This document shows, piece after piece, positions 7,181 to 17,376 of a stretch of DNA of 64,000 bases. The DNA is taken from IMG/VR virus record IMGVR_UViG_3300008114_000042, positions 1 to 64,000 of that record. One strand, written 5' to 3'. Position 1 is the stretch's first letter. Each line of letters starts with the position of its first letter. Position numbers and translations under genes: made by a program. The notes under the pieces were generated by a model, which saw nothing but the letters and a program-made list of their open reading frames with translations, made no database searches and was not told where the DNA came from. The stretch is from a virus.

Positions 7181-10100
7181 ATGACTGTGCAGTCGAACCT
7201 CTACGCATCCCGTATTTTCAGCGAGCATCCTATCACTTGCTTTCCGCTGGACGATGTGAATAACCCAGTGGTCAAAGTCACCCGGATAATGAATGATAAT
7301 GACTTCTCCTCGTGGACGGTAGGCCCCGGTATCGTAGAGGGGTATAACGATCCACCTGACCCTGCTAAGTGCGTCAACTTCACTAAGACATTGGTCCAGC
7401 AGCCCTTAAATATTGTTTCGCCTGTCTTTATTCACAACATCAGTGCGGTATCCCAACTGAATGTCTCATTCAGGATAGCGACAGACGCAGTAGGTGCTAA
7501 GATTTCGGTTGGGATAGAGACTGATGCCGGTCCCAAGGTCACTCCCACATCATCAACCCTCCCACACAAATTAGACCTTGATGGAGAGGTGGCAGGGGAA
7601 CTCTCCATTCCCCAGAACACATGGGTTGATGTGAAGGGACACGCTTACGGGTTTGCTTCATCTGAGAAGGAATACAAGATTTGGATTCGCCTCAGTGGAA
7701 CCCCTCATGGAGTAGACCTCAACTACTGGGTTTCAGACATCACCGTAATGAATGGCACAAAGGACATAACCACCATAATCACAAAAGAATGGAACGAAGC
7801 ACACTACAACTTTGACCCCATCTTCGGTGGCCTGACCTGCAAACTCCTTGAGGCCGTGCCTTACGCAGGAGCAGATGAGCGTGGCTATTACCTCATAGAA
7901 GACGATGAGTTGTTGGCAAAGAACTACGGCATCCCGCTTGTCTATGGTTCAGACAACTCTACAAAAATCTATCCTTCTACACAGACCTACAACATCAGCA
8001 AGGCAGAGTATCGGTCATGGTCGCTGGTAAAGAATGATGGTGGCCCAGATAATATCTGGGGAGACTGGAAAAGCCCTCACACCGTACACGACTTGCTCTA
8101 TGAATACGAGCAGAAGGTGTATTTCCCCTTACCATCTATTGTCCTTCCCGGTCACGGCGTCATCAACCAAGGAGGGCGCTACAACACCTACACCGTAGAG
8201 TTCTGGATGAAACTCACCAATAACTCCTTGACCTCCAAGAAGATTTGGGGACCTCTCCGTTCCTCTGATGGACTCTATGTGAAGGACGGTTTCATCACCC
8301 TGATGATAGGAAACAAGTTTGCCTCGCATCCTATTGGATCGTGGGGACGCCCTATGCTTATTGATATGATATTCCGCAGGGACCAAGCGGTGCTTGTCAT
8401 CAACGGAGAGCGCGTAGCGACTGTGCGCTTTGACTCGTCCAAGATAGACCTTGCTCCTGTAGATGAAGACTGGGTGGGCTTCTTCGGGGACAAGGACATC
8501 CAAAACTTTGAGATAGACTGCTATTCCCTCTTCCCCTATGCCGTGCCCGACCTTGTAGCAAAGCGTCGTTTCGTATGGGGTCAGGGAGTAGAGAGTGTCG
8601 CTGTTGATACTAATGCCTATGACTCGTCACTCGCTTTCATCGACTACCCCGTAGCAGAATACACTACACAGAAACTCTACCCCGATGTGGAGCGCTGGGA
8701 TGCTGGGTATTCAAACAACCTTGTTGCCACTCGCAACTCCCTATCAACTCCCAACTACAAACTACCAAGTATCAATATCGGCGGGTATACAGAAGATGTC
8801 TTCTACTGGGAGAACCTAGTGAAGAATGGGACGGATAATCGACCCGACACCTACTTCACTCTACATCCTGACCCTGCGTGGACGCAGCCCTGCCACTTGC
8901 TCTACAACTCTCTCAACGTGCTCAACGATCCGGTTAAGATGATCTACGGCACATTTGAGGGTCTGCGCACACCAGACAAGCAAACACTATTCAAGTTTGT
9001 GAATACAGCGAGCAAGCATGAGATAGAGTTCTTCCTCTTGGAAGATAAGGTCAAGGCAGAGTACCGTGGAGACACCACCTTCACGCTCCGTGAGCACACC
9101 GTAGACCTCTCTAAGCCATTTGGGGTGGGTATTCACCTAGGGGAACTTTTCGCTTTATACGGGTCTCTGGCTACCCGCTTCTTCGGCACACCCTCACTTG
9201 TCCAACTCTATGTAGGTGGAGATGGAGTCAATACCTTTGAGGGCAAGATATACAGGGTTGGCTTCTGTAATGAGGCAAGCGAAGCATCGCTTCCCGACTT
9301 TGGGGAGGTAGTCATAGAGTCAGACGTAGAAGCAAAATGGTTTATGACTGCAACAGCATCCTACACACTCAAGGCAAAGCAGGAGTTCAACACCTACTTC
9401 CTTGACATCGCTGTATCGGCCTACTGGGAGGAATACTTCCCTCTGTCCTACTTCGCCAAGATGGGATGGACTCCCGAAGGCCAGCAGGTATACGACCTTG
9501 ACTTCATCCAATACAACAGGGGCTTCCCCACTGTCGCCACACAAGATGTGGATGGAAACTACGACTTCTCCAAGTCTCCCATCAAAACCTATCTCACCTT
9601 CCAGCGCCTTACCAACAAGCGCATCATTAGGCACTTGGATGAGTTCCCCAATCACATCTCGCTGGGCAAGCACCGCATCGTGGACACTAACGAGGACAGG
9701 GTATTGGTGGTAAACGGAATGACCACCCGCGCTATGACCAACATCTCACAGGAGGCATTTGAAATAACTGACCGCACCATCATCTATCCTCCCAAGCGAC
9801 TGGGCATCCACAACACCGCTGTCGTCCTCCATCACAAGATAGAGATAGACGGCATCCTTTCCTCTCCCTTCAAAATGCGCTCACAGGCGCTTGCGAGCAA
9901 GGTACTGGACGACTTTGATTTCCCCCGTATTGGAACCCGGTATGGATATGAAATCTCTCCCTACCTACGAGCAGGACACTACTACGACTATCGTGGCAAG
10001 GTCCCATTCTGCATCTACAAGGGCAACACTCCCTACCTCTATCTCACACAGGATAGCGGCATAGAGGTAGTAGGGACACACGACACTATTGAAAAGGGAA

Positions 10101-10732
10101 TAACACTCCCCATCAACAAGCAACTCGTCCAGTCCTACGATGTCATTATGTTTGAAGTGTGGGTGAACTGGGGAGGCACCGACCAGCAGACACTCTTCTC
10201 CCTTGATGCCCCATCGGGGATAATAGACTTTGGAGTCACCAAGGGAACACTCACCTTCCCCTCTATGGGAATGACCTTCTTCCAAGATGGGAATAAGGTG
10301 GGAGCCCCTGTGCTCGTCAAGGGTGAATGGACGATCATCGGGGTAGTCTTTAGGCATCCCATCAACTTCGGCAACTATCTTGGAGGCATCAACCTTCTCT
10401 CCGGGGCGGTATTCAACGGCATCTCCTTCCACCATCCCACAGGCGCTCAACTCTTCATCCAGAAGGACAAGCGCACTTGGGAAGAGGTTAAGGATGATAA
10501 TGATGCTGCTACTGTTGATAACTGGGCCAAGTGGCAGCCGATCACACTATCGGATATGCTCTACAAGACAACACACACCGAATACCCCATCGGTCCTGAT
10601 ATGTTTTACGATGTTTACACCGGAACCAACCGCACAATAGTCGATGATACGCACGGTATGTTGCTACAAGAGGACGCAGTAGTGCTGTTTTCTGACATCG
10701 AATGGTCAAGTTTCAGTCGTAAACCCCTTTAA
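7181..10732 (+). CDS. Large virion protein with LamG/concanavalin-like modules
   Basis: The 1183-residue protein is soluble, rich in Tyr, Trp and Asp, and has no signal peptide. Jelly-roll segments typical of LamG/concanavalin-like domains occur near residues 335-430 (YTVEFWMKLTNN and VLVINGERVATVRFD), about 620-710 (VQLYVGGDGVNTFEGKIYRV) and about 985-1090 (MFEVWVNWGG and WTIIGVVFRH). These suggest carbohydrate or cell-wall binding, so a tail fibre or minor tail protein is likely, although the gene sits upstream of the portal. The ATG coincides with the predicted transcription start and no Shine-Dalgarno site is present. Confidence 0.6.
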   Translation: MTVQSNLYASRIFSEHPITCFPLDDVNNPVVKVTRIMNDNDFSSWTVGPGIVEGYNDPPDPAKCVNFTKTLVQQPLNIVSPVFIHNISAVSQLNVSFRIATDAVGAKISVGIETDAGPKVTPTSSTLPHKLDLDGEVAGELSIPQNTWVDVKGHAYGFASSEKEYKIWIRLSGTPHGVDLNYWVSDITVMNGTKDITTIITKEWNEAHYNFDPIFGGLTCKLLEAVPYAGADERGYYLIEDDELLAKNYGIPLVYGSDNSTKIYPSTQTYNISKAEYRSWSLVKNDGGPDNIWGDWKSPHTVHDLLYEYEQKVYFPLPSIVLPGHGVINQGGRYNTYTVEFWMKLTNNSLTSKKIWGPLRSSDGLYVKDGFITLMIGNKFASHPIGSWGRPMLIDMIFRRDQAVLVINGERVATVRFDSSKIDLAPVDEDWVGFFGDKDIQNFEIDCYSLFPYAVPDLVAKRRFVWGQGVESVAVDTNAYDSSLAFIDYPVAEYTTQKLYPDVERWDAGYSNNLVATRNSLSTPNYKLPSINIGGYTEDVFYWENLVKNGTDNRPDTYFTLHPDPAWTQPCHLLYNSLNVLNDPVKMIYGTFEGLRTPDKQTLFKFVNTASKHEIEFFLLEDKVKAEYRGDTTFTLREHTVDLSKPFGVGIHLGELFALYGSLATRFFGTPSLVQLYVGGDGVNTFEGKIYRVGFCNEASEASLPDFGEVVIESDVEAKWFMTATASYTLKAKQEFNTYFLDIAVSAYWEEYFPLSYFAKMGWTPEGQQVYDLDFIQYNRGFPTVATQDVDGNYDFSKSPIKTYLTFQRLTNKRIIRHLDEFPNHISLGKHRIVDTNEDRVLVVNGMTTRAMTNISQEAFEITDRTIIYPPKRLGIHNTAVVLHHKIEIDGILSSPFKMRSQALASKVLDDFDFPRIGTRYGYEISPYLRAGHYYDYRGKVPFCIYKGNTPYLYLTQDSGIEVVGTHDTIEKGITLPINKQLVQSYDVIMFEVWVNWGGTDQQTLFSLDAPSGIIDFGVTKGTLTFPSMGMTFFQDGNKVGAPVLVKGEWTIIGVVFRHPINFGNYLGGINLLSGAVFNGISFHHPTGAQLFIQKDKRTWEEVKDDNDAATVDNWAKWQPITLSDMLYKTTHTEYPIGPDMFYDVYTGTNRTIVDDTHGMLLQEDAVVLFSDIEWSSFSRKPL

Positions 10733-10743
10733 GTGGTCGCCTG

Positions 10744-10752
10744 TGGTATAAT
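10744..10752 (+). promoter_or_regulatory. Extended -10 promoter for the head operon
   Basis: TGGTATAAT is followed by about 17 nt of leader containing AAAGGAG before the ATG at 10776. It precedes the gene pair ending in the portal. Confidence 0.7.
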
Positions 10753-10775
10753 ATTGGCACCACTAAAGGAGAAAT

Positions 10776-11177
10776 ATGTCTAAAACTCGCAGGCTCAAGG
10801 TCAACCACAAGGCAGTGAAGAATGCCCGGTGGTCTGTTGTTGATAAGGGCAAGGGGCAGGAGAAACTCGTAGGCTACCAGTATGGTTCCTACTTCTGGAT
10901 GCTCCTTGATGAGAAGAAGTTGCTTCGTGATGATGATGGAAACCCCCTCAACATCCCCGCACGCAAGGATGACTTACGCGCTATCTCTGAAATAACCAGC
11001 GCTGCTCGCTACTACGGATACCCCAACGGCAAGGCCGTGTTTGTAGCGGGGGTAGGACGAGTAAGCGAGGAAGAGTACAGCGAGCAGATAGACAGGTTCG
11101 GCAAGGGAGAACTGCTCCTGAATGACTTGGGATCGGTCTACGACGCACAACAGACAATAAAGCACTTGGGAGAGTAA
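10776..11177 (+). CDS. Hypothetical protein upstream of portal
   Basis: The 133-residue basic protein (start MSKTRRLKVNHKAVKNARWS) has no recognised domain. It begins after AAAGGAG and ends 1 nt before the portal gene, so the two are co-translated. The position suggests a head-assembly role, but nothing in the sequence proves it. Confidence 0.5.
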   Translation: MSKTRRLKVNHKAVKNARWSVVDKGKGQEKLVGYQYGSYFWMLLDEKKLLRDDDGNPLNIPARKDDLRAISEITSAARYYGYPNGKAVFVAGVGRVSEEEYSEQIDRFGKGELLLNDLGSVYDAQQTIKHLGE

Positions 11178-11178
11178 G

Positions 11179-12798
11179 ATGGAAGAGCAGATTATTAACC
11201 TACGGACAAGGGACATCGATGAGGATGACCTTGCCCCAGACCCATTCAAGGATGCTGACCCCTTTATGAAGGGGTGGAGTGACCTTAAGGTAATGACGGG
11301 AATCTCTCCTAACTTCAAGCGCAAGACTAGCCGGATAGAGAAGGCAATAGGCACCAAGGACGTACCCGCAGGGTACAGGGATAGTAGCGGAATGATCCCA
11401 CAGGGCCACGCCGATGCCGGTAGCAAGGCCATGAACCCCGGAGACACTATGCGCACCGCCTATGGCCTATTCGATGTAGTTACCCCTCCATACAACCTCT
11501 ACGAGTTGGCTAACTTCTACGATACGAACTTTGCCAACCATGCTGCTATTGACGCCAAGACAGCCAACGTCGTAGGACTTGGCTATGAATTCCATCCCAC
11601 CAGAGATGTGATGATTAAGATGGAGAGCGTAGACGACAAGGAGAAGACCAAGAAGGCCAAGCAGAAGATCGAACGCCATAAGGCAGAGATGATCGACTGG
11701 CTGGAAAACACCAACGATGAGGACAGTTTTACGGGGGTAATGGAGAAGATCAAGATAGACTTGGAAGCAACAGGAAACGCTTACATGGAGATAGGCCGTA
11801 CCGTTACAGGGGACATCGGCTACATCGGTCATATCCCCTCCACCACGATGCGGGTACGGAGACTGCGTGACGGCTACGTTCAAATCATTAGCAACCTAGT
11901 AGTCTACTTCCGCAATTTCCAAGCAACCAACCCCAACCCCATCACCAATGATCCTCGTCCCAACGAGATTATCCACTTCAAGTCCTACTCTCCCATCAAC
12001 ACTTTCTACGGGGTACCGGATATAATCTCTGCTATGTCTGCCCTGATAGGCGACACTATGGCTGAGCAGTACAACATCGACTACTTTGAAAACAAGGCAG
12101 TCCCCCGCTACGTCATCACCTTGAAGGGTGCGAAGTTCTCTGCCGATGCAGAGGATACGATGTTCCGCTTCTTCCAGACGAACCTACGGGGCCAGAACCA
12201 TCGCTCGCTCTTCCTTCCTCTTCCCTCCGATCAGGATGGGAACAAGGTAGAGTTCAACATGCAGGCGGTAGAGAACCAAGTTCAGGAAGCGTCCTTCGAC
12301 AAGTATCGGAAGACCAATAGGGATCAAATCCTCACCGCACACCAAGTTCCCCTATCCAAGTTGGGTGGGACAGACATTGGTGGCCTTGCTGCTGCCCTCG
12401 CACAGGACCGCACCTTCAAGGAGCAAGTAGCACGCCCAGCGCAGGGTAGACTGGAAAAGCAGATCGCCAGAGTCATCAGAGAGAAGAGCGACATCCTAGA
12501 GTTGAAGTTCAATGAGTTCACTCTCACAGACGAGACAGCACAGGCTGCCATTGATGACATTTACCTTAAGGATCAGGTCATCACTCCCAACGAAGTAAGA
12601 GAGTCTCTGGGCAAGGGTCCTCTCCCCGGTGGGGACAAGGTATTTGAGCAGGCACCCAAGCAGATTGCCTCTCAGAAGAATGATGAGAAGGGCACAGACG
12701 AGCGTTCAATTGCTCGTGCTACGAACGCAACAGACAGCACATCCACGCCTACTGGTCGTAATGCCAAGGGCGAAGGCCGTGCGGTGCAAGGAAAATAA
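11179..12798 (+). CDS. Portal protein (PBSX-like family)
   Basis: The 539-residue protein forms the ring at the capsid vertex for DNA entry. Features typical of the PBSX-type portal family include the region around residue 275 (YGVPDIISAMSALIGD), the following YFENKAVPRYVITLKG, and the later HQVPLSKLG and QVITPNEVRESLGKGPLPGG near the end. Length is normal for the family. It is followed by the protease/scaffold and capsid genes in the usual order. The last 40 residues are Thr/Ser-rich and probably disordered. Confidence 0.88.
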   Translation: MEEQIINLRTRDIDEDDLAPDPFKDADPFMKGWSDLKVMTGISPNFKRKTSRIEKAIGTKDVPAGYRDSSGMIPQGHADAGSKAMNPGDTMRTAYGLFDVVTPPYNLYELANFYDTNFANHAAIDAKTANVVGLGYEFHPTRDVMIKMESVDDKEKTKKAKQKIERHKAEMIDWLENTNDEDSFTGVMEKIKIDLEATGNAYMEIGRTVTGDIGYIGHIPSTTMRVRRLRDGYVQIISNLVVYFRNFQATNPNPITNDPRPNEIIHFKSYSPINTFYGVPDIISAMSALIGDTMAEQYNIDYFENKAVPRYVITLKGAKFSADAEDTMFRFFQTNLRGQNHRSLFLPLPSDQDGNKVEFNMQAVENQVQEASFDKYRKTNRDQILTAHQVPLSKLGGTDIGGLAAALAQDRTFKEQVARPAQGRLEKQIARVIREKSDILELKFNEFTLTDETAQAAIDDIYLKDQVITPNEVRESLGKGPLPGGDKVFEQAPKQIASQKNDEKGTDERSIARATNATDSTSTPTGRNAKGEGRAVQGK

Positions 12799-12825
12799 CA
12801 GTTGTATTACGTTCGTGAAAACGGA

Positions 12826-12840
12826 TGGTATAATAGGAGG
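12826..12840 (+). promoter_or_regulatory. Extended -10 overlapping a Shine-Dalgarno site
   Basis: TGGTATAAT is followed directly by AGGAGG (12835-12840) and ATG at 12845. The predicted +1 (about 12841) falls after the AGGAGG, so that site would serve only transcripts reading through from upstream, while the local promoter would give a nearly leaderless mRNA. Confidence 0.55.
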
Positions 12841-12844
12841 CAGC

Positions 12845-14068
12845 ATGGACATTAATAAGGCACACTTCAATGTTACAGGCGACGACGTTCGCATCTCTAT
12901 GCCTATTGAGAAGGTAGACAGAGAGCGTAGAGTTGTCTCTGGATGGGCTACTGTCGCATCACCAGATGAGCAGGATGATGTCATCGACGGCAAGGCTTCT
13001 CTCAGGGCATTCTCAAACTGGCGGGGTAACATCAGAGAGCAGCACTCAAACCTCGCAGTAGGAAAGGCACTCTCCTTCAAGGAGGATGTCTACTACGACA
13101 CCAACACCAAGCAGTTCTATGACGGCATCTATGTCTCTGCCTACATCAGCAAGGGCGCACAGGACACTTGGGAGAAGGTCCTTGATGGAACACTCACAGG
13201 GTTCTCCATCGGTGGTTCAGCAAAGAAGACCGAGACCGTCTTTGATGAGAGACTCAATAAGCCTGTGCGAATCATCAAGGAATACGACCTACATGAACTA
13301 TCCCTTGTGGATAACCCAGCAAACCAGTTTGCAAACATCCTCTCTATTCAGAAGGGGGTAGCGACAGGAATGCTCGCTACCGCTCTCATAGAGAATGTCT
13401 TCTGGTGCGCTGATGACGATGTAGTCCAACTTTCCACTTCACACACCTCCGAGTGTCCTCGTTGTGACAAGGAGATGAGCACTATCGGTTTCGTAGAGAC
13501 AAACGATGCCGACAGGGCCGAGGTAGTCAAGGGGATGCTAACAAAGGTAAAGGAGGTAAACAGTATGGAAACAGATACAGTAGAATCCGAGGTCGTTGCA
13601 GACCTTGAGAAGTCAGTTGAGGTTGAGGCCAAGATCGAAGCAGAAACCCCAGAGGACGTAGTTGCCGAAGCGGTTGCCGAGGCTGTAGAAGGTGATGTGG
13701 AGGTTGAGGACCCCGCAGACCCAGAAACACCAGAAGAGCCAGAGGCCGATCCTGCTGCCGAAGTAACGGCGGTAGTCAAGTCTCTCCAATCACAACTTAC
13801 TCAGGTCATTACTGCTCTTGCTGACACCGTAAGCACACTGAACGCTAAGGTAGACAGCCTACAGAAGGATATCTCCGGTGTTCAGGCCGAGGTGGAATCA
13901 GTCAAGGGTGGAATTAATGAGTTTGGAATGCGTGTCCAGTCAGTAGAAAAGGACACAGCATTCCGCAAGTCTGGCGACATCGGAGATGTCGTGCAGTTCG
14001 AACCTGTAAAGGTTCAGAAATCACTATGGAACGGCGTATTCCTCACAAAGTCCGACCTATTCCAATAG
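12845..14068 (+). CDS. Prohead protease (XkdF-like) fused to scaffold-like domain
   Basis: The 407-residue protein has an N-terminal XkdF/prohead-protease-like domain: VSGWATVASPDEQDDVID, the REQHSN histidine, GTLTGFSIGG and YDLHELSLVDNPANQF. Residues about 255-330 are very acidic (runs of Glu, Ala and Val). A predicted coiled coil follows (about 310-370, LQSQLTQVITALADTVSTLN), as in capsid scaffolds. It therefore probably both templates and matures the head. I chose the ATG at 12845 because of its promoter and AGGAGG; the upstream open frame overlaps the portal gene. Confidence 0.82.
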   Translation: MDINKAHFNVTGDDVRISMPIEKVDRERRVVSGWATVASPDEQDDVIDGKASLRAFSNWRGNIREQHSNLAVGKALSFKEDVYYDTNTKQFYDGIYVSAYISKGAQDTWEKVLDGTLTGFSIGGSAKKTETVFDERLNKPVRIIKEYDLHELSLVDNPANQFANILSIQKGVATGMLATALIENVFWCADDDVVQLSTSHTSECPRCDKEMSTIGFVETNDADRAEVVKGMLTKVKEVNSMETDTVESEVVADLEKSVEVEAKIEAETPEDVVAEAVAEAVEGDVEVEDPADPETPEEPEADPAAEVTAVVKSLQSQLTQVITALADTVSTLNAKVDSLQKDISGVQAEVESVKGGINEFGMRVQSVEKDTAFRKSGDIGDVVQFEPVKVQKSLWNGVFLTKSDLFQ

Positions 14069-14097
14069 AAACAAAAATTAACAGGAGGTGACATAAA

Positions 14098-15399
14098 ATG
14101 TCAGAAAACACAAAGATTGAAAAGGCAGGAGCAGAGCGTACCCAGATGGGGACAGAGCCTGCTGGTCCTGATGCTAGCCCCGAGCAGGGGCATTCGCTAG
14201 ACGGAATTTCTACAGACGCTACCTTCGCAGGTAGAGCAGTAGAAGACGGATACGGCGTACATGCCTCAGGCGTATTCGCTGCTGGTGGTGTAGGCAACCT
14301 TGACGACGGCGCAGCCGTGGCAGGCCCAAACGCCAATCAGCCACAGACTTGGGGATTCCTAGGTCAAGCCTCTAACCAGTTTGATGGGAACTATCCCGGT
14401 GGGAAGAACTCTTCAAACCCTAGCGGTGATGTCGGTGGACGCTTGCGCTACGATCAGGCACAGCGCTTCATCGATTATGTCTGGAACGCAACCGTTCTGG
14501 CGAACGATGGTCGCAAGGTCACGATGCGTGCGAACACAATGGAGATTGAGAAGGTCAACGTTGGCGAGCGCGTCATCCGTGCGGCAAACCAAGCAGACGA
14601 CACTTACGTCAATGCTGGGGCACGATTCACGAAGGTAGAACTAGTAACCACAAAGATTCGTCTTGACTGGGAACTCTCTACTGAGTCACTTGAGGACAAC
14701 ATCGAAGGTGCAGCATTTGAGGACCATCTGGTTCGCCTGATGACTAACGCATTCGGTAATGACCTTGAGGACCTCGCTATCAATGGCGACAAGGGCTCCA
14801 ATGATGCTTTCACAAGCATCATGGACGGCTTCGTCAAGATTGTCCAGCAGTCCATCGGTGCAGGCGCAGGCGGTGGCACACACGAGGCCAAGAACCCAGC
14901 AGGAACCGGCACACCCGCTCCCGGTACGACTGGTCCAGCCATTACCCAGTGGAAGCCAGAGGTCCTACAGGGTCTCATCCTAGCGCTCCCACGCAAGTAC
15001 CGTGCGATCCGCACAGGCATGAAGTTCTACTGTGGAACAGACACCTTTGCAAACATCGTTGCTAACAACGGAACTGGCCCTCTATCCTACGACAACAACG
15101 TAGCAACAGAGGCTTACCGGAACAACTGGCTAAGTGGAACAGACCAGACCTTTGGGCCTGCTCGCACAACCCGCGTTCTTGGTATTCCAGTCCTAGAGGT
15201 TCCCTTCTTCAAGGAGGACTACGTTGAGTTGTCTTTCCCAGACAACCGCGTATGGGGCCTACAGCGCGACATCACGGTAAACCGTGAGTACCGCGCCAAG
15301 AAGGACACCATTGAGTACACTGTCTACATCCGGTTCGGTATCAACATGGAAGAACTGGACGCAGTTGCTTGGATGGACGCAGCAACAGACGCTCCGTAA
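14098..15399 (+). CDS. Major capsid protein (HK97 fold)
   Basis: The 433-residue protein follows a near-perfect ribosome site (AGGAGGTGA) 29 nt after the protease gene, as expected for a highly expressed capsid gene. The first ~90 residues are low-complexity, Gly/Ala-rich and likely removed or disordered. The region VELVTTKIRLDWELSTESLEDN, written here across residues ~181-202, then EDHLVRLMTNAFGNDLEDL and the C-terminal WGLQRDITVNREYRAKKD resemble HK97-fold capsids. A strong terminator follows immediately. Confidence 0.85.
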   Translation: MSENTKIEKAGAERTQMGTEPAGPDASPEQGHSLDGISTDATFAGRAVEDGYGVHASGVFAAGGVGNLDDGAAVAGPNANQPQTWGFLGQASNQFDGNYPGGKNSSNPSGDVGGRLRYDQAQRFIDYVWNATVLANDGRKVTMRANTMEIEKVNVGERVIRAANQADDTYVNAGARFTKVELVTTKIRLDWELSTESLEDNIEGAAFEDHLVRLMTNAFGNDLEDLAINGDKGSNDAFTSIMDGFVKIVQQSIGAGAGGGTHEAKNPAGTGTPAPGTTGPAITQWKPEVLQGLILALPRKYRAIRTGMKFYCGTDTFANIVANNGTGPLSYDNNVATEAYRNNWLSGTDQTFGPARTTRVLGIPVLEVPFFKEDYVELSFPDNRVWGLQRDITVNREYRAKKDTIEYTVYIRFGINMEELDAVAWMDAATDAP

Positions 15400-15417
15400 A
15401 ACTAGCGTACCGCGTGC

Positions 15418-15454
15418 GGGGAGGTGCCTTCGGGTGCCTCCCCAAACGCTTTTC
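15418..15454 (+). terminator. UUCG tetraloop terminator after capsid gene
   Basis: An 11-bp stem with two G-U pairs (15418-15428 with 15433-15443) is closed by a TTCG tetraloop. A T-run follows at 15450-15453. The next promoter begins at once. Confidence 0.8.
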
Positions 15455-15463
15455 TGGTATAAT
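15455..15463 (+). promoter_or_regulatory. Extended -10 promoter for connector operon
   Basis: TGGTATAAT directly follows the capsid terminator. The leader contains CAGGAGG before the ATG at 15489. Confidence 0.75.
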
Positions 15464-15488
15464 AGACCTAACACCTACAGGAGGATAA

Positions 15489-15914
15489 ATGTCTAAGCCA
15501 ACCAAGTCAAGCAACATGAAGGCCATACGAGCCTATGCTGACGAGAAGGAAATCGTTCTACCCTTTGGAGTAACCAAGGCCGACGCTCTCAAACTCATCG
15601 ATGAACTTGATAGTGACCTTATGAGTGAAGGAGAAATCACTGCTCCCACTACAGAGGTAGAGCAGACAGCGCTAGAGCGCAACAACGTCATCGGTCCACC
15701 CAAGGTAGAGAAGGCTACCAAGTCTGACTATACTCCCCCTGTAAGGGAAAAGGAAGTCATCTGGTCTGATCGCAGTCTCTACCTCATCGGCATCGGCGGG
15801 GTAAACAAGGGATACAACCTTCTCTGGGCATCACAGGTAGAGCCCTTCCTATTGGAGCGGGGCATCCGTCGATGCACAGACGAGGAACTCAAGGAGTATT
15901 ACGGGAGGAAGTAA
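15489..15914 (+). CDS. Hypothetical head protein
   Basis: The 141-residue protein is charged and probably helical at its N-terminus (MKAIRAYADEKEIVLPFG), which resembles SAP/HeH-like short helices. The C-terminal part ends PFLLERGIRRCTDEELKEYY. The stop overlaps the next ATG by one base. Position after the capsid suggests a head-completion or decoration role. Confidence 0.45.
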   Translation: MSKPTKSSNMKAIRAYADEKEIVLPFGVTKADALKLIDELDSDLMSEGEITAPTTEVEQTALERNNVIGPPKVEKATKSDYTPPVREKEVIWSDRSLYLIGIGGVNKGYNLLWASQVEPFLLERGIRRCTDEELKEYYGRK

Positions 15915-16900
15915 TGGAGCACAGCATACTGAGGCAACTAGGCAGCACCATCAAAGTTGAGGCAGAGATGTCCAACGGGCATGAGGTGTGGATCGAAACC
16001 CCAGTATATGTGAAACTCTTCAACGCTCACGGAATACACTATGAATTCATAGCCGAACTCAATGGCAATAGTGTCGTGTGGCCCTATGCCTACACGACTA
16101 CCAATTGTGAACTTGAGTTTGAGATTCCTGCCTACGTTGCCGATGGTGACTATGAGATGGTGCTGACTACCTATGGCAAAGGACCTAATGACAAGGACGG
16201 GTGGCAGGTAGAGACACTCTCAGTAAATACACCCTACTACCTACCCGCCAACCCCACAGAAGAGGACAAACTCTATGCTCGTCTGGTAGTGTCGATTATC
16301 AACGCTGCTACTGGTGGGCAGTTCGGTGTATCCTACCGTAAGATTGAGGGAGAGGGATTGGGAACAGACTACTTCCCTGTGCCTATGGGGACTACCGGGG
16401 TTTTCAAGGTGTGGGAGAACAACGTGATGGTGTTCGAAACCCCCAGCGCCCTGCGGTGGCCCGTGTGGTATGGGCTGTCCTATGACGGTACTGCTGTTAC
16501 CGCAGGGTGGAACGGTGCGTGGAACAGGCTCGCAGGCGTCCATGCTGCCTCTCATTATGACGGGCACATCGACACAGACACCTATGGATGGTTCGGAGGA
16601 CAGGAGTTCATCGGGCACACCAGAAGAGGGCTCTTCCCCAAGGACAGCACATTCGCTTTCCTTCTACAGATGAATGGTGGCGCTGTTCCACAGGACATCA
16701 AGGATGCTGCTTACCTGCTATTCAACGATATGAAGTGTGGCAAGATGGACCAACTCAACAGATACATCAGCGAGTATTCCACCGATCAGTTCAAACTTCG
16801 TTTTGCCTCTGGTGCCCACGCCGGTACAGGAAACAAGATAGTAGATGACATCCTTGGAAAATACAACACTACCGTCCTTGGTAGGATCGGCGTCCTCTAA
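15914..16900 (+). CDS. Putative head-tail connector / virion protein
   Basis: The 328-residue protein begins in a TAATG overlap. Residues 1-100 are beta-rich. A helical segment around EEDKLYARLVVSIINAATGG recalls adaptor-type connectors, and the middle is beta-rich again (WPVWYGLSYDGTAVTAGWNG). No catalytic motif is visible. Its place between capsid and tail-tube genes supports a connector role. Confidence 0.5.
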   Translation: MEHSILRQLGSTIKVEAEMSNGHEVWIETPVYVKLFNAHGIHYEFIAELNGNSVVWPYAYTTTNCELEFEIPAYVADGDYEMVLTTYGKGPNDKDGWQVETLSVNTPYYLPANPTEEDKLYARLVVSIINAATGGQFGVSYRKIEGEGLGTDYFPVPMGTTGVFKVWENNVMVFETPSALRWPVWYGLSYDGTAVTAGWNGAWNRLAGVHAASHYDGHIDTDTYGWFGGQEFIGHTRRGLFPKDSTFAFLLQMNGGAVPQDIKDAAYLLFNDMKCGKMDQLNRYISEYSTDQFKLRFASGAHAGTGNKIVDDILGKYNTTVLGRIGVL

Positions 16901-17376
16901 TGGGCATCCTTGACTGTGGATTTCTCTATTCGATGCAGTTGACTATTGCCTACTCTACCCTGCGGCAGACAGAGTTGGGGAAGATAGAACACAACTGGGA
17001 GACAAACCAGCAGACGCTCCGGGGCTACGCCAACGTAATGGGCACAGTCGATCTAAAGCCCCTACGAGCCGAGCGAGAGTATCTCTACAAGAAGCAACTG
17101 AATGCTCGCACCAAGGTTGATCCTCGCATAGACGCACAGGGTAACTACCATCCCATCACAGAGATGCTGGTGCTGGACATCACCGCAGATGGAAAGTCAT
17201 TATGGACACACGATCAGGCAGAACTGGCAGGTAGGCCACTACTCCACGATGTGCTGAGTGTTGAGCCATTCGTCAACCCGTGGAACGAAATAGAATACTA
17301 CAAACTGCTGCTTACCCGGTCAGAGAACCAGCACCTTGAGGATGAGCCGTATGGTTACGCTCAAGTTCGACCTTAA
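16900..17376 (+). CDS. Putative head-closure protein
   Basis: The 158-residue protein starts in a TAATG overlap and its end overlaps the next gene by about 35 nt. Motifs such as VMGTVDLKPLRAEREYLYKK and the C-terminal EIEYYKLLLTRSENQH are compatible with stopper or head-closure proteins. Assignment rests mainly on gene order. Confidence 0.45.
   Translation: MGILDCGFLYSMQLTIAYSTLRQTELGKIEHNWETNQQTLRGYANVMGTVDLKPLRAEREYLYKKQLNARTKVDPRIDAQGNYHPITEMLVLDITADGKSLWTHDQAELAGRPLLHDVLSVEPFVNPWNEIEYYKLLLTRSENQHLEDEPYGYAQVRP

Noticed and set aside
12629-12844. N-terminal extension of the protease gene back to 12629
   Set aside because: It overlaps the portal coding region and excludes the promoter and AGGAGG just before ATG 12845.
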